A stretch of DNA of 64,000 nt from positions 409,688-473,687 of the forward strand of contig CAJNDS010002208.1 in the NCBI GenBank assembly GCA_905221605.1, written 5' to 3'. Origin of the DNA: Symbiodinium natans. Taxonomy: Eukaryota > Sar > Dinophyceae > Suessiales > Symbiodiniaceae. Shown piece after piece: positions 56,621 through 64,000 of the stretch. Made by a program: the position numbers and the translations under genes. Each line of letters opens with the position of its first letter. Position 1 is the first letter of the stretch. Below the pieces are notes generated by a model that was given only the letters and a program-made list of their open reading frames with translations, was not told the DNA's origin and ran no database searches.

Positions 56621-59140
56621 TTATGAGGCATCATGAGCCATGAACATCAGCAGGTCTCCCGAGGCCGACAAGCACACTGTGAGACTGTTGTCATGCTGCT
56701 CCACAGTGTGCCATGCCTCAATGTGGATGGCTTTCTGGCTTGCATTGTGCCCTGTCTGGCGCTATGTACTCGCAGCTGCGCACGACCTGCAGCCACCTTT
56801 TGAGGGCCAGACCGCCGACCACAAAGTCTTCCCAAAACCCACGAGAACAACCTCCAGGGTCGCCAAGCGTCTTCAGGTCATGCACGGGCGCCGGAATGGC
56901 CGACCTGATTGTTGACAGTACTTTGGTGTTTGAAGTTTAAAGGTAGCAGCTTTTGGCTTTTCGATGGGTTTCCCAAACGAGTGGTGGGTTGAGCTGTCAG
57001 GACCGGCTACCTGAGAGGCACCTCAACTGTCATCCTCCGCGACGAACCCCCAACACTTTGCGTATAAAGTTTTTTTTGGACAAAAAGCAGACCGTCCGTC
57101 AAGCCAAGGAGCAAGCGCTGCGCGATCCACTCCAAGAGCATGCCAATGATCCTCTCGGTAGATGGAGTACAAGGGTTCGGGGCTGTAGGTCCCTGAACCA
57201 GCGTGCTAGGCCCTAACCGGCCCGAACCTTTCCGAAGTCATAAGCCTGATGACGCGGGAAGTCGAAAAAGCGACTGATCTAGAGGAAACGAGTTACGAGA
57301 CAAAGACGTCAAACCTACCTCCATGATCCCAATGCTGCATGCTGAGGCACACGATGATGCAGGAGACAGAGATGATGAACACGATCAGGTGGTACTCTCC
57401 TCCATGAACGAAAGCCAGCAAAATTCCAACTCGAAAATCTGAAGATATGTCCACCCATCAGCGTGGATGACAAGACCTTTGGTGTTGAAAGTCCGCTTTT
57501 GCGAGAGCCTTGCCAGACCCGCTGTTGCTTCTGGGGGACCCTGTCTGCTTTCATCCAGGTCTCGTGAGTGGAAGAGAGTCACAAGCAAAGGCAGCCCGAG
57601 GCCAGCAGCCTGACAAGGCTCGGAAAGGCTCGGAAAGCCTCTTGCCTTGATCATCCTCTCTTTTTTTCAAGCATGAAATAGGACTTTGCGTACTCGCTCT
57701 CACACACGCGAAAGGAGTCTGCCCCGAAGTCCAAATCCAAGCTGCGATTGATAAGTAAGCACCCGCCAGCAGCAGGCGCTGCACAATGGGTCGCCGAAAG
57801 GCGCTGGCTTGCGAGCCATGCGAGCCTTTCGGGCTTTGAGATCGACTCAGCATGTTCGAAATCCCGAAAACCCTTGCTCCTTGGACAGTCCCATTCAGCA
57901 GTGGCCTGCTACATCGCCAGAACCTGAAGAGCTCATCTTGGAGGCACGCGGCTGCAGCCCTGTGCTGGCTTCGGGCTCTCGCCAAGCCCTGCCTGTCGCT
58001 GCAAGCCTAAATTCTGCAGAAGGTGCCTTTTTCTGGCCTCGGCACACCTGGAGGCACAGGCGATGACTCCACACTTTTTCGCACTACTAGCAGGTAGCGT
58101 TAAGAAATCAAAGGCTCATGAGTCTGGGATGCGCGAAACCTTGCATGCCGTAGGACACTTCTTCTGCAGCTGCGCAATCTGCTGCAGATATCCGGCGCGG
58201 ACAATTTCCTGAAAGCAGGTGCTTTCCAGGCTTGTCTTCGGGGAACTCTAGGGGCATCTGCAAAAGAAGCGGCCGGATGAAAGAGGTTGAGTTTTCGGTG
58301 TGCTGATCGTCGAGTGGGCACCCGCACAAGCCCTCCATGCACCTTGCCCCCAAGCCTCTAAGCTGGACCTGCTTGACCTTGGGGATTTATCGGTCCCCTA
58401 CCAAGCAGTCCTAAAAAATCATGGTCTTTATTCTTTCAACCTCAAATACGATGTGAACATGAATTCGGACCTCAGCCCTACACGATGGCTTCTTGGGTGG
58501 CTGGGCCACCTTAACAATGGCACGATTAAAATGCCCTCAACAGCCCCCCTCCCCCTCCCCCCACAAAAAGGGGGCACCTGGAGCGCTTCTTGGTCCCGGT
58601 CGTCGCAGAGGCTCCGCGCAAAGTTGGCAGCGGCATCCTTGGGGAAGGGCTTTGAGAGACGTTGGGCGATTTTGAGAAGGGTTTCCGGGAGGTTCAGGAA
58701 CCTACTTGCGCTGGACTCTCGCAAAGAGCTGCTTCGGCTCGCGCACAAGTGAAAGGTTGGCTCGACACAACATTATAAGGTAAGGTGTCGGGTTCAACCT
58801 AGACTGGTTGGGAGCCTTGGATCCGGGGTTCATGGGCCTCTGCCATGGCAAGCCGGGCTGGAGAACCCATATGTTCAAGGCCCAGCATAATAAGATCTCT
58901 AGGCCACAGCCGAGTATCGAGGTGGGGATGCACGGACAGTATGAGCCCCCAAGTGATCCTACGATCCTTTGCTTCCACGCAGCGCGCGGCTTCGACTCTG
59001 CCTTCGGTACAGCCGCGGGCCCTGCCTGGTGGAAGGCGGGGTTGTGGGAAACCCAGCAACCTGGAGCCCCAAACAACTTTGGCACTTTCTGCCTTCTCTC
59101 CGGCGCCGGGGGCCCTGGTGGCCAGCTTCTCGAAGAACTC
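56621..59140 (-). CDS. Ten-exon gene for an unrecognised single-pass membrane protein, 5' end incomplete
   Basis: Exons on the minus strand: 59140-59061, 58701-58578, 58257-58140, 58013-57924, 57778-57656, 57560-57477, 57438-57319, 57192-57093, 56904-56813 and 56751-56621 (TAA). They join into one frame of 353 residues, with every junction phase-consistent. Eight introns are GT-AG; the fifth (57655-57561) would need a GA donor, reported in dinoflagellates. Introns are 38-359 bases. Exon 2 encodes a helical part (LPETLLKIAQRLSKPF) and exon 3 a Cys-containing module (NCPRRISAADCAAAEEV). Exon 7 has a clear membrane helix (YHLIVFIISVSCIIVCLSMQ); exons 8-10 are Trp/His-rich, with HWDHGGTYSPEPLYSIYRED near the start and a beta-rich end (SLTVCLSASGDLLMFMAHDA). 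Exon 4 and the 38-base intron are the weakest parts. Upstream exons probably exist beyond 59200. No family is recognised. Confidence 0.5.
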
Positions 59141-61448
59141 CTGTCTAAGTAGCGTTTGCGGTTAGGGTGGAGGGTCTGGGTGGAGCGAAGTTTAGTAAGC
59201 TACGCGCCAGGTGGCTCACACCCCCTACAGCCCTACAGCATTCCGCCGCACGGCTCCAAAAAGCCGCCTTGCTGATCTCCGCTCGCCGAAAGCACTCCTG
59301 CAAAGGCCCAGCAGGGACCGCGTGGTGTGCATGCGAACCTTCGGGAGAGCAGAAAGCCCCTACTTTTGGGTGTGGTCTCCGCGAGCCCCCCACACCTGCC
59401 ACACCCGCCAAGCACAGCGAAAAGACCAGAACCTCCCCAATCAACTCCAGATGGGCCTCCCAAACCTCCACGTCTGCAGCAGGGGCCAAGGCACTGCGCA
59501 GGCAAGCCTCAGAACGTGCAAAGGCCGGTCCTTGAGAAGCAAACCGAGTTCCGGGACAATGCATTGATCTCTGTCTCGTCCGACTGATCTAGCACCGAAG
59601 AGAACTTAAGCTTGACTGCGCAGCTGCACCCGTGGCTTGAACCATCTGAGCCGGCAATGGCCCCGAGGGTCCACCAAAGGGTCCACATCTGGTAGTTGCA
59701 GGACCTGCCTAATGCCAATTGGATCGGCTCCACAGCTTTTAGTTCTCGGTCGCCTGCAGTGGTGTTGATCCGCAGGTCTGTTTGACACTGCGCCCCACTC
59801 ACGAACTCGATCGGAGAATGCAGGGCAGCCAGTTAGCAAGTACGGCTGGCATTCCAAGAAGCCCTGCCGTGCTTGGCGCGAAATTTCGAAAGGCCCAGGC
59901 TGGATCTTGTGCCCCGAGCAGCAGCGGTCTTAGAGGTTCCCCTACCGCCGGAGCTACGCGGCATGTTACTTCTCACACGAGTGTGAGAACATTTAAGATC
60001 CGAAACCTAAAGCCTCCAGCCTGCAAGGCGCAAGGCTACAGCCCCAAGATCTGAAATACAACGCCTGTTGTCTTGAAGGCTTGGTGCTTGGGCTGCAATT
60101 CCAGCCCAAGGCTTTGCAAGCCGTGGGGCTGGCCAAGGTGAGAGCTCCCCCGAGGAGTCAAAACGCTTGTCCCGAACTCTGAACCAAACCCCACAGGCCC
60201 TTAAGAGACTTAAGCACTCTAGAAGGAAGGTACTAGATATTCAGACATTCATAGGAGGCCCACGAGAGCCCATGACCTAGAACCCCCGAAGAACCTCCCG
60301 AAGGACCCTGCAGGATCCGCAAATTGCGTCCAAGGGACAAGGCGCCGCCCGTCAAGAGCAAAGGCGAAACCGTGGAAGCGAGTGACCTCAAGCGACCAAG
60401 GGACTCAGGTGTTGCGCCGCCAGGCAGCGCGGCTTGGGGAGTTGAGTGCATTCTTCTTGCCTGCGGGGGTTGGCCTGCTTCGTGGCTGCAAAGCTTTAGG
60501 AACGTTAGGGGACTTCAGCATGCTTCAGCGATTTGGGAAGCAGCGAGGAGCCCCCGACGTGGAGCCTCTGAACATGCTTCAAAGCCTCAGAAAATCCCCA
60601 AGACTATACCTGAATATATTGCCAAAGCACCCGGATGCGCGGAAGCTGGCCCTCCTGGAAGGGCTCTACGCAGCCAGGTGCTAATCAGGAGTTGGCGAGA
60701 GCTGCTGACCTTTCACGCATGTTCCCAGCGCCTCAAGAATGCTCTCCGACGGTCAGGTGATAGGAGATGAACACTGAGCACAACATCCAAAACATCTGGG
60801 CAGCAGGACCCAGAAAGCTTAGATCCTGGCTCTCAACTTCCTCAACCGTCAAACGAAATTCCCCCCAAAGACCCAATTGCCTCGTCTCCCATGCGCAGCT
60901 GCCCCGAGCGAACTGCCTCCAGAGTTGTGCACGGCACAGGGTTGTTTAGGACTTCTTTGCTGCTACCACATGCCCAGCTTCTCCAACATCAATCCCAAAC
61001 TAACTTGAACCATTCGCAGATAGCATGTCCAGAAAGCACGCAGCTGCAAGTTCCGTACTTGCGCATGGGGGTCATGGTGTCTTCTCTCGTCGGCCACGTC
61101 AAGTTAAGAGGTTGGAGTCCGGACCCTGACAAGCAATCTAGCAGCTATAGTATTTTGTGAGGTCAGGCCCCTTGTTCACCCCCCCTCTGGTAGGCAAGGC
61201 TCAGGCTCGGTTTGAAAACTCTCTAGTGGCGGCAAGCCTCTGCCGTGTCATCTAAGCTTTCGCCAGTTTCCTCACAGCACAGGTTGCGTTCAGCAACACG
61301 CAGAAGCCCTCAAAAGGGACATGTGCCCTTGTCCATCCTGGTGCCTCTGAAACCCTCACGAAGCTTAGGCATCTCCTCTGATCTCCTGAAACTTCTTTGG
61401 GGCTACCGACTCTGCAGCGAGGTGTCTACGACCTGCCTATGAGTTTTG
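59141..61448. other. Probable upstream part of the ten-exon gene, plus unassigned DNA
   Basis: Minus-strand candidates in compatible phase with the exon starting at 59140 are ECFRRAEISK (near 59290, GC donor) and DVEVWEAHLELIGE (near 59450, GT donor). Further up, PDVDPLVDPRGHCRLRWF (near 59660) is a possible exon. Choices between overlapping frames could not be settled. Nothing recognisable was found between about 60000 and 61448. Confidence 0.3.
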
Positions 61449-61742
61449 TCAGGATCTGTTCTGCTGAGGCAGAGTCTCGAAATGCGTCGTGAGGACGTCG
61501 CAGATCAAGCCTTCGGAGAGACGGTTGAGCCATACAGGTTTGTTAGTGCCTACGTAGGCACCAGAAAGCGGCCCCAAAAAAAAGCGACCGCAAGGAGAGA
61601 CCACCAAAAGTCTGCGGTCTGTCCTTGCGGACTTTTGTCCAATCAGCCGAAGAATCAGAAATGCGACCCAAACAGCGCAAGGACCATTCCAAAGAATGCA
61701 TGTCTCAAAACAGTGCGCGAGAGCTGCTTCCGCGATGGCCAC
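61449..61742 (-). CDS. Possible terminal exon with membrane segment
   Basis: After a possible acceptor (AGCCGCAG|ATT, about 61751) the minus strand is open for about 100 codons to TGA at 61449. It contains the hydrophobic stretch CAVWVAFLILRLIG followed by QKSARTDRRLL, consistent with a membrane helix and a positively charged flank. It ends KPVWLNRLSEGLICDVLTTH, then FETLPQQNRS. It is probably the 3' end of the gene whose other exons lie at 62.2-63.0 kb. No family is recognised. Confidence 0.35.
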   Translation of the reverse strand: MAIAEAALAHCFETCILWNGPCAVWVAFLILRLIGQKSARTDRRLLVVSPCGRFFLGPLSGAYVGTNKPVWLNRLSEGLICDVLTTHFETLPQQNRS

Positions 61743-61814
61743 TAGAATCTGCGGCTTCTTCCAGTTGGGACTGTAGTAAGTGGGACGTCAAACCGCAGCA
61801 CCAGCGGCCTTGCA

Positions 61815-61925
61815 GTTTTCTCGTATATGTTATAACTGCTATAACATATAGCATATGATGCAATAAACGGATTTTTCACATGTACTATATATATGACGTG
61901 ATATATAACATTGCACAGCGAATGC
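61815..61925. other. AT-rich patch, probable intron, with hairpin
   Basis: Strongly AT-rich block between two minus-strand exon candidates. It contains a perfect inverted repeat, TATATGTTATA (61824-61834) and TATAACATATA (61840-61850), around a 5-base loop. AT-rich introns in GC-rich genes would explain it. Confidence 0.5.
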
Positions 61926-62215
61926 GGCAATCTCTGCCCGTCAACCCAAGAACCCAATAGCTGCCATTGACCTTCAGGTGGCGACCCCTAAAATGACCCC
62001 CCAAGGAAGAAAAGCAGACTCGGAATTCGCGTCCAATGCAGCTAGGCGTACTGATCTCCCGAAGGGGCAGGACGAGCAAGCGGCGAGCGAATATCTCTTC
62101 TTCTGCTGCCTGAGCTGGGGATGTCCCCCGCCATGTCCAACGCCTCTCTCTAGGGTTCCAAGTATGGGCCCTTCAGTTGGGTCCCTCGTTATATATAACC
62201 CTTATATACACTATA

Positions 62216-62265
62216 CACTTACTTCGGATCCCTGTAAGGTCCAGCCTCAGACGCTCCTGTGGAAA
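62216..62265 (-). CDS. Small internal exon with strong splice sites
   Basis: On the minus strand TTTCTTTTCCACAG|G precedes a 34-base exon (about 62254-62221) that ends at GATCCGAA|GTAAGT, both near-consensus. It is followed by AT-rich intron-like sequence. In the phase compatible with the upstream exon it reads ASEAGPYRDP. An upstream exon ends at AATGCCGGAGCCG|GTGAGT (about 62386). The splice signals are the main evidence; the protein is unrecognised. Confidence 0.4.
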
Positions 62266-62574
62266 AGAAACACGTTCTATGTGAAGTACGCACTGCATCC
62301 TTACGTGCAAGGAATAAACCCGAACTTCGCCTGCGCCACGGCAGGGGCTGCGCTGCGGTCGACACCTGGGAAGTCTCACGGCACTCACCGGCTCCGGCAT
62401 TCTGTTGACGAAAGGCCGCGACATGCCGCGACACCCCAGCTACACCACGTGCACAGTGACACAAGAACCTGGCACCTCCAGGACACCTCGACGTTGCTTT
62501 TTGCCTGTTAATGCCCGAATCGCATGTCTTCGCCCAGTGACGGAGAGCCAAAGGCCGTTGCCGCACAGCAACAC

Positions 62575-62644
62575 CCAGCTTCTCCTGCGAACATTCAGGG
62601 GAAGGACTCGGAAGGACGGCTACATGCCAAGCGTCCTTCGTCAT
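62575..62644 (-). CDS. Internal exon, unknown
   Basis: Minus-strand acceptor CTCACAG|ATG starts the exon at 62644, and a GT donor (AAGCTGG|GTGTTG) ends it at 62575. It encodes MTKDAWHVAVLPSPSPECSQ then EKL. An AT-rich intron-like stretch (about 62655-62760) separates it from the PDZ-like exon upstream. Phase allows continuation into an exon beginning near 62500 (KKQRRGVLE). Confidence 0.35.
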
Positions 62645-62689
62645 CTGTGAGACCTCAGTTCTCCCAGCTCACTGGAAGAGCGTGCTGCA

Positions 62690-62760
62690 TAAATAGATCC
62701 ATACAGAATATATAGAAATATTTTCGTACATGCTGTATGTATGCTTGTATTTCTGCGTGC
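62690..62760. other. AT-rich patch, probable intron
   Basis: AT-rich block (TATAGAAATATTTTC and similar) lying between the exon at 62644-62575 and the PDZ-like exon ending near 62800. Confidence 0.45.
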
Positions 62761-62795
62761 CCGCGCGTTTCCATCGAAGGTGGCCGACCAAGGCT

Positions 62796-63040
62796 TCAGG
62801 CTCCCAGTCTAGGCTTCCCGACTGGAGTGCCATTGACCTCGACGATGCGCTCTCCTCCCTTCAACCCTTGGTCAAAGGAGCTTGTGGAGGGGCCGGCAGT
62901 TAGGGGGACAGCTGCCATGAGCTCATGTAGAAGCCGTGTATCAATGCACACGTGCCTCAATGCACGAGAGGACCTGTTCTGGCATGCAACATTCAATAGC
63001 AGAGGGGCCCCGATGTCCTCGCATATCTCACGGCCCCAAG
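62796..63040 (-). CDS. Exon(s) with PDZ-like motif
   Basis: Minus-strand frame open from an acceptor at 63040 (GGTGCAAG|CT) to 62796. It includes WGREICEDIGAPLLLNVACQ and, at 62855-62829, the motif GERIVEVNG within FDQGLKGGERIVEVNGTPVG. This fits the PDZ core (L-x-x-G-D/E-x-I-x-x-V-N-G-x-x-V) and a variant frequent in dinoflagellate proteins. The carboxylate-binding GLGF-type loop that should lie about 40 residues earlier is not evident, so the domain is either split by an intron or divergent. PDZ domains bind C-terminal peptides; no partner can be inferred. The exon probably ends at a donor before the TGA at 62796. Confidence 0.4.
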
Positions 63041-64000
63041 CTTGCACCAAAGGCCCTTGAACCTCCAACCGCCCTGATGGCAACAGTCTCAGCCGAGCTG
63101 CGCATGGCCTGCACCGTCAAAGCTCAAGGTGGAGCTCGCTACTCGCTGTTCAGCTTGAACGGAGCTGGAGCTTAGAACCCATCACGAGCCCAGACACTTG
63201 CCTAGGCCAAGGCGTTGAGTGAAAGCCACCCCTGAACCCTTATTTATAGACCCTAAAGCACTAAACCCTAGAATCCCTGTAGACATCTACAGTATTCAAG
63301 GTGTCACCCAGTGCACCAAACACGGATCCTCCGCCCAGCTTCTGGGAGCAACAGCACGGACCTCGGCAGGGCCCGGCTCAGATAGTCCTTTGGCCTTTAG
63401 GGGCCTTGAGGGTTCACAGGGCTCTGGAGGGGTGGGCTATCCCTTAAGCTGTCCAGTACAGCATGTCGTTTCCAGGCTCCAAACCGCCCTATCCGGGGTG
63501 ACACCGTCTGACTGCCGACGAGCAGAACGCTTTCCCTGCGCTACCCGCTACCCCATTCCACACCGCGTCGGCCATGGCCGCGATGTTTCCTCGCATTGCT
63601 TCCCGTCGCGCATGCGTCGTCGACATCATTGGCTGCCTCCTCACCACGAGGATCCTGCTAGATCGTTTTGACATCTGAGCCTCTTGACTTCGGAGCCCCG
63701 CGCTCTTTTTGGTCAAGGCGGGTCGCCGCTTTTGCCCCTAACTCCCCTAACGTCATTCGCAGCAAAAACAGATTGTTAGAGGGATGGGCGCGCGCAAGAC
63801 AAGCGCGATCCTGAAATGGCACTTAAAAACCAAGAAAGAGCTTTGAAAACCCGAAGCTTTGTGGGGAGGGCTAGTTTTCACTGCGGTAGAGTCGTACGTA
63901 CACTCCACACACGTACCGTATGGTGATGCTTTGGCTTCGCTGTTCTGCGCTTCTAGTTCCTTGCTGTTGTTCTAGAGTTCTGATGCCCTAAAGCCCATAA
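63041..64000. other. Window edge; no gene recognised
   Basis: A minus-strand frame at 63489-63716 contains an ATG (MSKRSSRILVVRRQPMMSTT) but no domain. Telomere-like CCCTAAA-type words occur at 63225-63275. The gene with the PDZ-like exon probably extends into this stretch. Confidence 0.3.

Noticed and set aside
58300-59152. Plus-strand frames (151 and 115 codons) with ordinary-looking protein
   Set aside because: Both lie opposite minus-strand exons that are bounded by splice sites and join in frame. The plus strand offers no such support.
62956-62973. Apparent 18-base GT-AG intron inside the PDZ-like frame
   Set aside because: Far too short to be spliced, and the frame stays open through it.
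1-64000. CRISPR arrays, bacterial operons, insertion sequences or complete transposons
   Set aside because: No regularly spaced direct repeats, ribosome-binding-site-led gene sets, transposase motifs or long terminal repeats were seen.

Overview
The window looks like nuclear DNA of a dinoflagellate, probably a Symbiodiniaceae or Polarella type. Four things suggest this. (1) A 1,080-codon intronless gene (4610-7852, minus) matches in style and motifs an uncharacterised multi-pass membrane family that I know only from dinoflagellates. (2) There is a plant-type telomere-like array (AGGGTTT/AGGGTTC, 1415-1490), and degenerate CCCTAAA/CCCTGAA words are scattered throughout. (3) The DNA is gene-sparse and GC-rich, with many long G or C runs and CA microsatellites. 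(4) Reconstructed genes have short exons, AG|G acceptors and at least one possible GA donor. No bacterial, viral or transposon gene was recognised, and no tRNA, rRNA or spliced-leader RNA gene was seen.

Every gene I can support lies on the minus strand, as in dinoflagellate head-to-tail gene clusters. Read along the minus strand (right to left), the best-supported content is: exons of an unknown protein with a PDZ-like motif (63.04-61.45 kb); a ten-exon gene for an unknown protein with one clear membrane segment (59140-56621); directly behind it a RING-H2 ubiquitin-ligase-like gene (about 56.4 to 54681); exons of a small membrane protein (50161-49816); scattered single exons around 53, 49.5, 44.8, 41, 38.6, 34, 22.6, 21 and 19.2 kb; and the large membrane-protein gene (7852-4610).

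The two spliced genes were rebuilt by hand from splice sites and reading-frame phase. In the RING gene the splices restore a complete C3H2C3 zinc-binding pattern, which is strong independent support. In the ten-exon gene all nine junctions are phase-consistent, but no family is recognised. Small AT-rich patches (61.8, 62.2 and 62.7 kb) fall where introns are inferred.

Most of the rest (about 8-18 kb, 23-33 kb, 34-38 kb, 41-44 kb and 45-49 kb) has no gene I can defend. It holds simple repeats, G/C runs, short tandem duplications and telomere-like words. Long open frames there are common on both strands because the DNA is GC-rich, so frame length alone was not used as evidence. Exon calls outside the two reconstructed genes and the large gene are tentative.
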